A stretch of 23,543 nt of DNA from Methylocystaceae bacterium (GCA_003152255.1 PLZT01000430.1:1-23543), one strand, 5' to 3'. Positions 7,583 to 15,353 are shown, numbered from the stretch's first letter. Notes: a model not told the origin generated them from the letters alone. Program-made: numbers and translations.

Positions 7583-8038
7583 TCAGTTCGCGCGCGGCGC
7601 TGATTGATCGCGCAAGGCGTGAATCCGATCGTGGTTCTCTTTCACGCCCACATACTGTCGACGCACGATCGCCTCGATATCCGCCGGCAAATCCTCTTTG
7701 AGCGCCGCCTCGTAATGACGCATCGCGGCGTCTTCTCCACGCTCGCATTCTTCGAGCACCGCGTGCTCCTCCATGCCCGTGACGGACGACATAATGTCGG
7801 TCCACCGTCGATGCAGAGTTCCGCCTACGCTGCCGGACGTGGCGGGCACTCCGCCGAGCTTGCGAATCTGGGTTTCCAGCACCGCCGCGCCCTCGTCGCA
7901 ACGTTGAGCCGAGGATTCGAACACAGGCGTCAAACTTCCTTTCTTGACATCCTTGGCGCAGGTTCGAAAGCCCTTCGAGCCATCCTTCGTCGTTTGCAAT
8001 AGCAAATTCAAGGTCGCGATCACTTGTTGGTTGTCCAT
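7583..8038 (-). CDS. PA2169-family four-helix-bundle protein (DUF2383)
   Basis: A 151-residue, mostly helical cytosolic protein: MDNQQVIATLNLLLQTTKDGSKGFRTCAKDV, then PVFESSAQRCDEGAAVLETQIRKLGG, GTLHRRWTDIMSSVTGMEEHAVLEECERGEDAAMRHYEAAL, and a C-terminal helix with VRRQYVGVKENHDRIHALRD. Length and pattern fit the PA2169/DUF2383 ferritin-like family, which is often stress-linked; no enzymatic role is established to my knowledge. The start has a GGGAG ribosome binding site on the minus strand (8046-8052 region). It is oriented against the array genes on either side. Confidence 0.85.
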   Translation of the reverse strand: MDNQQVIATLNLLLQTTKDGSKGFRTCAKDVKKGSLTPVFESSAQRCDEGAAVLETQIRKLGGVPATSGSVGGTLHRRWTDIMSSVTGMEEHAVLEECERGEDAAMRHYEAALKEDLPADIEAIVRRQYVGVKENHDRIHALRDQSAPRAN

Positions 8039-8375
8039 GACGAATCTCCCATCTGGTGTTTGTGCTTGACCGCGGCGACCCTAGGCTTCCCGACGCAGCC
8101 CCGCATAGGATCGGAAACTACTCATCAATCGCCACGACGACCGCCATACTCTATCTAAACCGACATCGCCGAGATGGCCGCCGAGTTCATTCGTTCCGTT
8201 AAACCATAGGCTCCATGGCTAAACTCAAGCAGACCGCGTGAAAACTCGCGGTGAATTTGAAAACGGGCTCGCTCGGAACGAATTTTGCGATCAGCCGGCT
8301 TCTCATTGCTTAAACGGTCCAAAACTCCGTGATAGTTGGATGGATCGGATTGGCCTCCGAGTGTCCACAAAGACA
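8039..8375. other. Gap upstream of the PA2169-like gene with no recognisable gene
   Basis: About 340 bases without a coding frame I can support. It must hold the minus-strand promoter of the gene ending at 8038's left side. The only structure I see is a hairpin at 8358-8379, CGAGTGTC-cacaaa-GACACTCG, whose right arm runs into the start of the efflux-gene fragment at 8376. Confidence 0.6.
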
Positions 8376-8445
8376 CTCGAAGTCCCGCGCCGCCTGGAGA
8401 TAACTCCGCTCGGCGTCGAGCACCGACAGGAACTCGCCGCCGGTG
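8376..8445 (-). pseudogene. Second decayed fragment of the efflux outer-membrane lipoprotein gene
   Basis: About 70 bases matching 9735-9807 of the intact gene (CTCGAAGTC..., GCCGCCTGGAGATAACTCCG, CTCGGCGTCGAGCACCGACA), in the same orientation, with a small internal deletion near the right end. It lies directly upstream of the promoter-like element of array copy 3, just as the 6142 fragment lies upstream of copy 2. Confidence 0.9.
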
Positions 8446-8463
8446 GAAAAATATTGCGGCGCG

Positions 8464-8488
8464 GGAACAACTGGCGCCTCTCCGGGTT
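8464..8488 (+). promoter_or_regulatory. Putative EcfG-type promoter (GGAAC-N16-GGTT)
   Basis: GGAAC at 8464-8468 and GGTT at 8485-8488, 16 bases apart, 33 bases before the ATG at 8522. The element and its surroundings (ACTGGCGCCTC between the boxes, GCGGAGCGCGGAG after) match the region before copy 1. EcfG assignment is inference from the known consensus. Confidence 0.45.
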
Positions 8489-8521
8489 GTCTTAGTCGTC
8501 GCGGAGCGCGGAGAGTGAATC

Positions 8522-9001
8522 ATGAACAAAGCATGTTTGCTTTTAACAGCTGGCCTCGTGGCCGGAATCTTCGCGGCGGGCATTGCGGCGGCGACGGCTG
8601 CGTCGGATCGGGTGGCCCGGGGTGGCGGCCACGCCGGTGGGAGCCACGCCGGCTGGACCACGGCAAAGGCTGATGACGGCCGCACGGTTCCGGTTTGGAG
8701 CCACGCCGGTTGGAGCCGCGCACATGCCCGAGCCGGCGAGGGCCGCGGAGGCTACTATAGGGGCGGCTATGGCTATGCCGCTTACGACGCGGGCTGGGAT
8801 TATCCGGGCTGGAGCCTTGGCGGCGATGGAGTGGATCTCGCGGACGCGGCGCTCGGCCTGGTGACGCTTGGAGCGCTCGGCGCGGCTGAGCACCCGTACG
8901 GCTACGGTTACGGCTATGCTGGGACTCGATACGGATACAGCTGCGTCCGGACGCAATGGGACCCCGGGGTAGGCTATGTGCGAGTCCGCGCGCCTTGCTG
9001 A
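8522..9001 (+). CDS. Small secreted Gly/Tyr-rich protein, array copy 3
   Basis: A 159-residue protein: signal peptide MNKACLLLTAGLVAGIFAAG... ending near ATAAS. A Gly/Ala/His-rich region follows (GGGHAGGSHAGWTTAKADDG), then RGGYYRGGYGYAAYDAGWDYPG, a weakly hydrophobic DAALGLVTLGALGAAEHPYGYGYGY stretch, and the conserved tail SCVRTQWDPGVGYVRVRAPC. It is less Gly-rich than copies 1 and 2 but clearly the same family by its ends. A GGAGAG site precedes the ATG. Function unknown; the two Cys bounding the WDPxxGYVxVRAP motif are shared with copy 2. Confidence 0.8.
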   Translation: MNKACLLLTAGLVAGIFAAGIAAATAASDRVARGGGHAGGSHAGWTTAKADDGRTVPVWSHAGWSRAHARAGEGRGGYYRGGYGYAAYDAGWDYPGWSLGGDGVDLADAALGLVTLGALGAAEHPYGYGYGYAGTRYGYSCVRTQWDPGVGYVRVRAPC

Positions 9002-9142
9002 TGAACTGACGGCTTGCCTTGAGTCTTTCCGGTCCGGTTTGAAACGGAAAGAACCTTTGTTTTAGTTCTTTCGTGCTTTCCGGAAATAAGCCGGCGAGGA
9101 CGGATAGCTGTCACTTCACTCGAAAACTTTGGGAGGCAAGTC

Positions 9143-9463
9143 ATGGCTAAAGCGCGCGAATTTTTGACGGCCGGACTTGTCGCCGCGATGTTTGCCGCGA
9201 GCATTGCAGCCGCGACGCCTGCTTCGGCTGGGGCGCCGGGACTACGGTGGCGACTGGCCGGGCTATCCGCGCGGGGGGCTATGATGGCTATGATTTCGAC
9301 GTCGCTCTCTTGGGCGCGGCGATTGGCGGGGCGTCGCTTGAAGCGATCGCGGTCGGCGCGACCCGGAGCCGGCACGACTACGGCTACCCAAGGGCGCGCA
9401 CCTGCATCCAGACGGTATTGGGACCCCATGCAGGGTTATGTGAAAGCGCCCGCGCCTTGCTAG
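9143..9463 (+). pseudogene. Array copy 4 of the Gly-rich secreted protein, probably broken by three compensating frame changes
   Basis: The N-terminus (MAKAREFLTAGLVAAMFAAS, ending ATPASAG) follows a perfect GGGAGG at 9131-9136 and is paralogous to copy 2. After about 9230 the family-like sequence moves to the next frame (DYGGDWPGYPRGG, 9240-9278). After the six-G run at 9273-9278 it moves to the third frame (GGYDGYDFDVALLGAAIGGA, ending YPRARTCIQTV). At 9416-9421 an extra T relative to copy 2 (GGTATTGGG versus GGTATGGG) returns it to the first frame for WDPMQGYVKAPAPC. Each step equals +1, so the sum is zero and a continuous 106-residue frame remains, with nonsense in the middle. Sequencing error in homopolymers is possible. 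Confidence 0.7.
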
Positions 9464-9578
9464 AATCTTTCCGAGACAAAACCGGCGACCGCTTTTGGGA
9501 AAAACCGCTCTAATACGAACTCCGCCTGAACGCTTCGCCGCGCTTGCTTTTTTGATGTTGAATGTGGCGGCGGCCTCT

Positions 9579-9602
9579 CCTTCTCGCACAAGTGGGAGAA
9601 GG
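9579..9602. repeat. Half copy of the family A repeat (single terminal hairpin)
   Basis: CCTTCTCGCAC-aa-GTGGGAGAAGG, one mismatch in an 11-bp stem, without the rest of the element. The flanking bases (GCTTTTTTGATGTTGAATGT before it, GGATTCGCG after it) resemble the right end of copy A3 and its downstream sequence at 5412-5465, but in swapped order. It lies 10 bases downstream of the efflux lipoprotein stop on that gene's strand. Confidence 0.75.
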
Positions 9603-9611
9603 ATTCGCGCC

Positions 9612-11102
9612 CTAAAACGGCAAATAAGACACCGGCTCCGGCTCCACCGGCCCGTCCGGAAAAACCTCCTCCCATCCGCCGCCCAGCGCCTTGTAGAGCG
9701 TGACGAGATCGAGCGAGACATTGGTCGTGCTGGTCTCGAAGTCCTGCGCCGCCTGGAGATAACTCCGCTCGGCGTCGAGCACCGACAGGAACTCGCCGAC
9801 GCCGGTCTTGTAGCGCGAGCGCGCGATGTCGAGCGCCTGGCGCGAGTGTTCCAATTGCCGCCTCAGCCCGGCGCGGCGCTCCGCTTCGCGGCGATAGGCG
9901 GTAAGCGCGTCGACGACTTCGCGCCAGGCCTGCAGCACGGTCTTGCGCCAGGCGATGGCCGCCTCCTGCTGCTCCGCCTTGCGCAGCTCCAGCGTGCTCT
10001 TCAACCGCCCCGCGTCGAAGATCGGCAGCACAACGCTGGGGCCGGCGGTGTATTGCAGCGAACTGGCCTTGAACAGATTCTTGGCGTCGAGCGCGTCGAG
10101 GCTGACGACGCCGTTGAGCTTGATCGTCGGATAGAAGGCCGCGACGGCGACGCCGATGTCGGCGGTCGCGGCGTGCAGCCGCGCCTCGGCGGCGCGGATG
10201 TCGGGACGCCGCCGCGCCAGCTCCGAGGGGACGCCGAGCGACGGCACGCCGGGCGGCGCCAGCGCGCGCTTGCGCGGCCCGAGCGCCGATTGCAGCGCGC
10301 CGGGCGGCTCGTCCAGCAGAAAGCCGATCGCGTTCGAATATTGCGATTCGTCCGACCGCAGCGTCGGAATGCGCGCGGAAACGCTTTCGGCCTGCGCAGT
10401 CGAGGTTTGCGCGTCGAAGCCGGTGGCGACGCCCTTCCTCTGCCGCTCCTCCGCGACTTTCTGGACCTCTCGCGCGATCGCCAAATTCTCGTTGGCGATG
10501 GCGATCTGCGTCTGCGCGCCGCGCAGTTGAACGTAATCGCGCGCCAGTTCCGCCAGCGACGAGACCAGCGTATCGCGGCGCAGCTCGGCCGATTGCTCGA
10601 CCTGCGCGTCGGCGGACTCGACCGAGCGCCGGACATGGCCCCAAAGGTCGAGCTCCCAGGAGGCGTCGAAGCCGATGGTGTAATCGCTGATCGCCGGAAT
10701 CGTCATGCCCGCGGCGGAGGCGGACGGAACCAGCTTGGTCAGCAGGCCGGCGATGCCGTTCTGGCTGTAAAGCTCATATTGATATTTGGCGTCGGCGTTG
10801 ACCGCCGGCAGTTGCGCCGAGGCCGCGACGCCGCGCTGAAAACGGCTTTCCGCCAGACGGATCGTCGCCGTCTTCACGTCGAGATTGGCCGCCGCGACGC
10901 GGGCCTCGAGGTCGGTCAGCACCGGATCGCGAAACGCCCTCCACCACGTCGGGCTTGGGGGCGCGGCGCCCAGCGCCTCCCGCGCGGAGAACGCATCGTT
11001 CGGCAGGCCCGGATCGGGCGGCACGAAATCGGGACCGACGTTGCAGCCGGCGAGCAACGCCGCGGCGAGGGCAAGGGCGCCAAGACGGCCTCGCGCCGCC
11101 AT
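9612..11102 (-). CDS. Outer-membrane efflux lipoprotein (NodT/OprM-type, TolC superfamily)
   Basis: Outer-membrane channel of a tripartite efflux pump. With the start at 11102 the product has 496 residues and begins MAARGRLGALALAAALLAGC, a lipoprotein signal with lipobox LAGC (Cys20), followed by NVGPDFVPPDPGLP, typical of NodT-family proteins. Two OEP repeats follow, with hallmark segments AAANLDVKTATIRLAESRFQ, SWELDLWGHVRRSVESADAQ, LARRRPDIRAAEARLHAATA, FYPTIKLNG, GPSVVLPIFDAGRLKSTLEL, and YKTGVGEFLSVLDAERSYLQ. A longer frame reaching 11156 would put the lipobox too far in, so 11102 is preferred. ATG overlaps the TAA stop of the MFS gene by one base, indicating translational coupling. Pieces of its 3' end are duplicated at 6142 and 8376. 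Confidence 0.95.
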   Translation of the reverse strand: MAARGRLGALALAAALLAGCNVGPDFVPPDPGLPNDAFSAREALGAAPPSPTWWRAFRDPVLTDLEARVAAANLDVKTATIRLAESRFQRGVAASAQLPAVNADAKYQYELYSQNGIAGLLTKLVPSASAAGMTIPAISDYTIGFDASWELDLWGHVRRSVESADAQVEQSAELRRDTLVSSLAELARDYVQLRGAQTQIAIANENLAIAREVQKVAEERQRKGVATGFDAQTSTAQAESVSARIPTLRSDESQYSNAIGFLLDEPPGALQSALGPRKRALAPPGVPSLGVPSELARRRPDIRAAEARLHAATADIGVAVAAFYPTIKLNGVVSLDALDAKNLFKASSLQYTAGPSVVLPIFDAGRLKSTLELRKAEQQEAAIAWRKTVLQAWREVVDALTAYRREAERRAGLRRQLEHSRQALDIARSRYKTGVGEFLSVLDAERSYLQAAQDFETSTTNVSLDLVTLYKALGGGWEEVFPDGPVEPEPVSYLPF

Positions 11103-12712
11103 TAGTGCACGCCCGCGGCGGGCGTCGCGGCCTTTTTCGGCGACACCAGGAAGCACAGCGGCACGATCAGGAACGACGCGATGGCGCAGTAAAGAAATAT
11201 GTCGGAATAGGCCATGATGACCGCCTGCAAGCGGAAAGTCTGATAGACGCGGCCGACGGCCATGTCGTGAACCGCGCCGGCCGCCCGCCCCAGCGACAGC
11301 AGCGTGCGCTCATAGCTGGCGATCAGCGCGTCGTAAGGCTGATTCAGCGGCGTCATCCATTGCGACAGATAGGTCTGGTGGACCTGCGTGCGCTGGGTGA
11401 CCTGCGCCGTGGCGAGCGAAATGCCGATCGAGCCGAACACGTTGCGGAACATCGCGAACAGCGCGGTGCCGTCGCCGTTGAGTTCGCGCGGCAGCGTCAG
11501 GAAGGTCACGGTGGTGATCGGCACGAACATGAAGGCCAGCGCCCCCGTCTGCGACATGCGCATCCACATCAGCGTGTCGAAGTCGATGTCGGGCGTCAGC
11601 TTCCTCGAATACACAAAGGCGAAGCCCATGAGCGTGAAGCCGATGGCGATGATGTAACGGGTCTGCATCCGCTTCATCATCTGGCCGACGACCGGTATCA
11701 GGAAAATGACCACGATGCCGCCGGGCGAGAGAATGAGTCCCGCCCATGTCGCGGTGTAGTTCAGCACCTGCTGCGCGAATTGCGGGATGATGACCGCGCT
11801 GGCGTAGAGAATGCCGCCCATCGCCGAGATCATCGCGCAGCCGGCGGCGAAATTGCGGTCGCGGAAGACGGTGAGGTGAACGATCGGCTTCTTGGCGACG
11901 CTCAGCCAGATGATCGCGCCGGTTATGCCGAGGAAAGCCAGCACGGCCATCAGCCGAATCGTGTTCGACTCGAACCATCCGTCGTCCTCGCCGCGGTCCA
12001 TCATCACTTCGAGACAGCCGAGGCCCAGCGTGATCAGCGAAAGGCCGATGAAGTCCATGCCGCGCGCTTTCTTGTTCTTCTCCCACGGCGGGTCTTCCAC
12101 CACGATGGAGCAGAGAAAAACCGCGATCATGCCGACCGGCACGTTGATGAAGAAAACCCAGCGCCAGCTCGACGTATCCGTGATGTAGCCGCCGAGCGTC
12201 GGACCCAGCACCGGCGCGACGATGGTGGCGATGGCCGTGACGCCGAAGGCCGCGGCGCGCTTGGCCGGCGGAAAGGTGTCGAGGATGATGGCTTGCTGAT
12301 TGGGCTGCATCCCGCCGCCAAAAAAGCCCTGCGCGAGGCGGAAGATGATGAGCTGCGACAGGCTGCCGGCGATGCCGCACAAAAACGAGCACACCGTGAA
12401 CATGCCGATGCAGATCAGGAAATAGCGCTTGCGGCCCAGGAGATCGCCGAGCCAGCCGGAGATGGTGAGCACGATGCCGTTGGCGACGAGATAGGAGGTG
12501 AGCGCCCATGTCGCCTCGTCCGCGCTCGCCGAAAGACTGCCGGCGATATGCGGCAGCGCCACATTGACGATGGTGGTGTCGAGAATCTCCATGAAGGCCG
12601 CGAGCGTGACGGAGACCGCGATGAGCCAGGGGTTGTAGGCCGGCTTCCACTCGGCGTGCGTCTCTTCCGCGGGCGCGGGCGTCTCTTCCGAAGGCGTTTG
12701 GGCATCGCTCAT
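11102..12712 (-). CDS. MFS drug efflux permease, DHA2 (14-TM) EmrB/QacA type
   Basis: Proton-driven inner-membrane exporter of a tripartite pump. The 536-residue protein starts MSDAQTPSEETPAPAEETHA, then TM1 NPWLIAVSVTLAAFMEILDT with the DHA2 signature (LDTTIVNVALPHIAGSL), motif A as SGWLGDLLGRKRYFL, and motif C-like VAPVLGPTLGGYITDTSSWR, then WVFFINVPVG. Further TM segments continue to FLYCAIASFLIVPLCFLVSP. Length and helix number fit EmrB. Its ATG overlaps the TGA of the upstream EmrA-like gene (ATGA, 12709-12712). The frame stays open far upstream, but that extension is antisense-type filler over the adaptor gene. Substrates cannot be read from sequence; hydrophobic drugs or fatty/aromatic acids are typical for the family. 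Confidence 0.95.
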   Translation of the reverse strand: MSDAQTPSEETPAPAEETHAEWKPAYNPWLIAVSVTLAAFMEILDTTIVNVALPHIAGSLSASADEATWALTSYLVANGIVLTISGWLGDLLGRKRYFLICIGMFTVCSFLCGIAGSLSQLIIFRLAQGFFGGGMQPNQQAIILDTFPPAKRAAAFGVTAIATIVAPVLGPTLGGYITDTSSWRWVFFINVPVGMIAVFLCSIVVEDPPWEKNKKARGMDFIGLSLITLGLGCLEVMMDRGEDDGWFESNTIRLMAVLAFLGITGAIIWLSVAKKPIVHLTVFRDRNFAAGCAMISAMGGILYASAVIIPQFAQQVLNYTATWAGLILSPGGIVVIFLIPVVGQMMKRMQTRYIIAIGFTLMGFAFVYSRKLTPDIDFDTLMWMRMSQTGALAFMFVPITTVTFLTLPRELNGDGTALFAMFRNVFGSIGISLATAQVTQRTQVHQTYLSQWMTPLNQPYDALIASYERTLLSLGRAAGAVHDMAVGRVYQTFRLQAVIMAYSDIFLYCAIASFLIVPLCFLVSPKKAATPAAGVH

Positions 12713-13785
12713 TTCTCGGTGACCTCGGGCTCGACCGAAATGCCCAGCGGCAGCGGCAGTTTTGGATCGAGGCCGCTGTCGATGACGATCTTCACCGGCA
12801 CGCGCTGCACCACCTTGACGAAATTGCCGGTGGCGTTCTCGACCGGAAAGGCCGAGAATTTCGAGCCGGAGCCGAGTTGAATGCTGTCGACATGGCCGCG
12901 CAGATCGAGCGAGGGATAGGCGTCGACACGGATGCGCGCTGGTTGTCCCGGGCGCATGTTGGCGAGCTGGTTCTCCTTGAAATTCGCGGTGACCCACACT
13001 TCCGGCGAGACGATCGTGAAAATCTGCTGGCCCGGCGCGACATAATTGCCCATCTCGACATTGCGCTTGGTGATCCAGCCGTCCTGCGGCGCCTCGACCA
13101 CCGTCCAGGCGAGATTGAGATTGGCCTGATCGAGCTTGGCTTGCGCCTGCTCGATCTGTCCCTTCGACTGGCCGACCTGCGCGTCGGTCTCGCCGATCCG
13201 CTGCGGCACGGGCGAGTTTTGCGTGACTTGCGCGTTCGCCAGCATCACCTGCGCCTGCGCTTGTTTCAGCGCCGCCGTGGCCGCGTCGACATCCTGCCGA
13301 GTCGTCGCCTGTTGCGAGAGCGCGCGCTGGCGGTCGTAATCGGCCTGCGCCTTGGCGAGATTGGCCTTGGCGCTGGCGAGGTTGGCCTGCGCCTGATCGA
13401 GCTGGGCGGGAAAATTCTTGCGGCCGATCTCCGCGCCATATTGCTGCCCGGCGAATTGATGCTTCGCCGTCTCCAGCGAGCCTTCGGCCTGCTCGCGGTC
13501 GATCTGATATTGCCGCGGGTCGATGTGAATCAGCGGCTGGCCCTTTTTGACGAACTGATTGTCGGTCACGTCGAGCGAGACGACGGCGCCGGAAACGCGC
13601 GGCGCGATGACGACCGAGCGGCCGTCGGTGTAAGCGTCGTCGGTGCTCTCGATATTGCGATAGGCCCACCAGTAATAGAGCCCGCCAAGCGCCACCAGGG
13701 CGAGAATCACCAGACCGATGATCAACGCCGGCCCGCGCTTTTCCGGCTTCGTGGCGGGTTCGCCAGCGACGGGTTCGCTGGTCAT
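12709..13785 (-). CDS. EmrA/HlyD-type membrane fusion (periplasmic adaptor) protein
   Basis: Periplasmic adaptor linking the MFS permease to the outer-membrane channel. The 358-residue protein has a short cytosolic N-terminus, one TM helix at about residues 20-42 (PALIIGLVILALVALGGLYY), and the family motif STDDAYTDGRSVVIAPRVSG. A first lipoyl half follows (VVSLDVTDNQFVKKGQPLIH), then a long Ala/Gln-rich coiled-coil hairpin at about 95-235, and a second lipoyl half (LAWTVVEAPQDGWITKRNVE, then MGNYVAPGQQIFTIV). It is the first gene of the efflux operon and overlaps the permease gene by four bases. Start 13785 (MTSEPVAGEP) gives a normal-length protein, though no strong ribosome binding site is visible. 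Confidence 0.95.
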   Translation of the reverse strand: MTSEPVAGEPATKPEKRGPALIIGLVILALVALGGLYYWWAYRNIESTDDAYTDGRSVVIAPRVSGAVVSLDVTDNQFVKKGQPLIHIDPRQYQIDREQAEGSLETAKHQFAGQQYGAEIGRKNFPAQLDQAQANLASAKANLAKAQADYDRQRALSQQATTRQDVDAATAALKQAQAQVMLANAQVTQNSPVPQRIGETDAQVGQSKGQIEQAQAKLDQANLNLAWTVVEAPQDGWITKRNVEMGNYVAPGQQIFTIVSPEVWVTANFKENQLANMRPGQPARIRVDAYPSLDLRGHVDSIQLGSGSKFSAFPVENATGNFVKVVQRVPVKIVIDSGLDPKLPLPLGISVEPEVTEK

Positions 13786-14005
13786 CGCGCGCCCGCCCGC
13801 GCTCTCGCGCGGACCTTCGCCGCGCGTCTAAACATTGTCATTGATGGGACTATTCGGCACAATCAATCGCTCCGTCGTCGAAGCCGCGCGGCTTGTGTGT
13901 GGAGACTGGAAGGAACGACGCTTAACAGAACTCACGGGTTCGCTTATAAACCTCGCATGACCAGAGTCAATGCAACTCTCGCGTGGGAATTGGAGAAAAA
14001 TCAAG
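13786..14005. promoter_or_regulatory. Divergent promoter region of the efflux operon and its TetR regulator
   Basis: A 220-bp region between divergent genes, the usual place for the TetR operator. The clearest inverted repeat I can find is ATTGAT (13840-13845) and ATCAAT (13862-13867) with a 16-base spacer, which is long for a TetR site, so the operator call is weak. The regulator has a GGAGA ribosome binding site at 13992-13996. Confidence 0.4.
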
Positions 14006-14638
14006 ATGACGAGCGAGGCTCCCGCCACAAGGCGCATTCCGCGCGGCCGGCAAAGGCGCGAGCAATTGGTGTGCGTCGCCGAAAAGGTGTTTCTCGAACT
14101 TGGTTTCGCCGAAAGCACGATGCAGACGATCGCCACGCGCGCCGGCGCCTCGAAGGAAACGCTCTATCGGCATTTCGCCAGCAAGGAGGCGCTTTTCGCC
14201 GAGATCATCGGCCGTGGCGCGCAGCAGATTTCCGGCCCCGAGAGCGCGCTGTCGAGCAAGGCGCCGCCAAGGCGCGTGCTGTTCGAGCTTGGATGCGGGC
14301 TGCTGAGGCTGATGACGCAAGGCGAGGCCCCGTCGCTGCTGCGCCTCGTCATCGCCGAGATCCCGCGAACGCCCGAGCTTGGCGCGATTCTCTACGCCAA
14401 GGGGCCGGGCGTGACGCTCGACCGCCTGACCGAATATTTGCGCGCCGCGACCGAGCGCGGCGAACTGCGTTGCAGGCGCCCTGCCCGCGCCGCCAAGCTG
14501 TTCCTTGGCGCCGTCATCGCCAATTATCGCGTGCTGGCCCTGATCAATCCGCCGAAGACGCCCATCGCCGAATCGGAAATCCGCGACCACGTGCGCGGCG
14601 CGGTCGCGATGTTTTTGGCCTATTACGCGCGCAAGTAG
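14006..14638 (+). CDS. TetR/AcrR-family transcriptional regulator
   Basis: DNA-binding repressor probably controlling the divergent efflux operon. With the start at 14006 (MTSEAPATRRIPRGRQRREQ), 10 bases after GGAGA, the protein has 210 residues. The N-terminal HTH spans about residues 20-66: LVCVAEKVFLELGFAESTMQ, then TIATRAGASKETLYRHFASKEALFAEI, with the conserved YxHFxSKExLF recognition-helix end. The C-terminal ligand domain (RLVIAEIPRTPELGAILYAK, ERGELRCRRPARAAKLFLGA) resembles the AefR-like TetR C-terminal domain found next to efflux genes. An earlier in-frame ATG at 13970 would add 12 residues and lacks a ribosome binding site. Role as local repressor is inferred from divergent arrangement. 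Confidence 0.9.
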   Translation: MTSEAPATRRIPRGRQRREQLVCVAEKVFLELGFAESTMQTIATRAGASKETLYRHFASKEALFAEIIGRGAQQISGPESALSSKAPPRRVLFELGCGLLRLMTQGEAPSLLRLVIAEIPRTPELGAILYAKGPGVTLDRLTEYLRAATERGELRCRRPARAAKLFLGAVIANYRVLALINPPKTPIAESEIRDHVRGAVAMFLAYYARK

Positions 14639-14714
14639 GCCGCGCCGCGGAGTTGCCGGATCGGCTGAAGGCAGGCAAACTATGGGCCGCCGGCTTTCCG
14701 GGGGATGTCGATTG

Positions 14715-15221
14715 ATGACGAAATCAAATTCAGAGCGAGTTCGGCTCGCCCCCGCCAACAATGGATTCGTTCACAGGCTTAGGCGCGGTCCGGGAGGCTT
14801 GGCGCGGCGCTGCTGTGTCGCGTTGCTTTTCTCCGCCGCTGTCCTCTCGCCCCCTTTGTCCGCCGCGACGGCGCCGCCGGCGACGGCCGCGACCGCGAAG
14901 CCCGGATTCGTGATCCAGGCGGAGAAGAATTATCGTCGGGCGCGACAAGCCGCAAGGGCCGCGCAACATGATCTCAGTCGATTGAACCAGCAAGAGGCGC
15001 GAGAAGGCCAACGCGCGATGGCCAAACACGGGCAGTGGATCGAACCGGCGGGCTTATGGCGAAAGACGCGCGCCGCCGAGCGGAATTTGGCGTTCGCGCG
15101 CGTACGCGAACGCCATGCGCGCACGGAATTGAACGTCGCGCGAAACACGGCTCGGACAATGCGGGTCGGAGGATTCCCCCCGGGAGAGTTCCAGCCTTCG
15201 ACGACATGGTGGCCTTGGTGA
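14715..15221 (+). CDS. Hypothetical secreted basic protein
   Basis: A possible 168-residue protein starting MTKSNSERVRLAPANNGFVH. A hydrophobic stretch CCVALLFSAAVLSPPLSAAT looks like a signal peptide preceded by a long basic n-region. The mature part is rich in Arg, Ala and Gln and looks helical (KNYRRARQAARAAQHDLSRL, TRAAERNLAFARVRERHART, ELNVARNTARTM), ending GGFPPGEFQPSTTWWPW. I recognise no family. The alternative start is 14682. It follows the TetR gene by 76 bases on the same strand. High-GC DNA produces chance frames, so this is only moderately supported; the signal-like segment is the main argument. Confidence 0.5.
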   Translation: MTKSNSERVRLAPANNGFVHRLRRGPGGLARRCCVALLFSAAVLSPPLSAATAPPATAATAKPGFVIQAEKNYRRARQAARAAQHDLSRLNQQEAREGQRAMAKHGQWIEPAGLWRKTRAAERNLAFARVRERHARTELNVARNTARTMRVGGFPPGEFQPSTTWWPW

Positions 15222-15272
15222 CGGCCGCCGATCTCGCATCGGCTTCCGAGCCCGCGGAGCCAATGGCCTAGG

Positions 15273-15334
15273 CCGGCGAGATCGCCGCGCTTATTTCCTT
15301 AGCAGTCCTCAGTTCAGGCTGGCGACGACCGCGA
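15273..15334. repeat. Left copy of a 62-bp direct repeat carrying the 3' tip of the DUF2778 gene
   Basis: CCGGCGAGATCGCCGCGCTT, then a variable segment, then GTCCTCAGTTCAGGCTGGCG and ACGACCGCGA. The same string recurs at 15517-15577, where it contains the last codons and stop of the minus-strand DUF2778 gene (VVASLN-stop). The left copy is thus a detached gene tip about 243 bp away. Confidence 0.9.
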
Positions 15335-15353
15335 AACAAGCGAATTTAGCGCG

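Noticed and set aside
12713..13669. Apparent 855-codon fusion of an N-terminal extension to the MFS permease
   Set aside because: The first ~319 codons are an off-frame reading of the EmrA-like adaptor; the ATGA overlap at 12709-12712 marks the real start.
9495..14715. Three long plus-strand frames (536, 641 and 612 codons) opposite the efflux operon
   Set aside because: They lie antisense to three genes with clear family motifs and tight overlaps, and their composition is Arg/Asp/His-rich filler.
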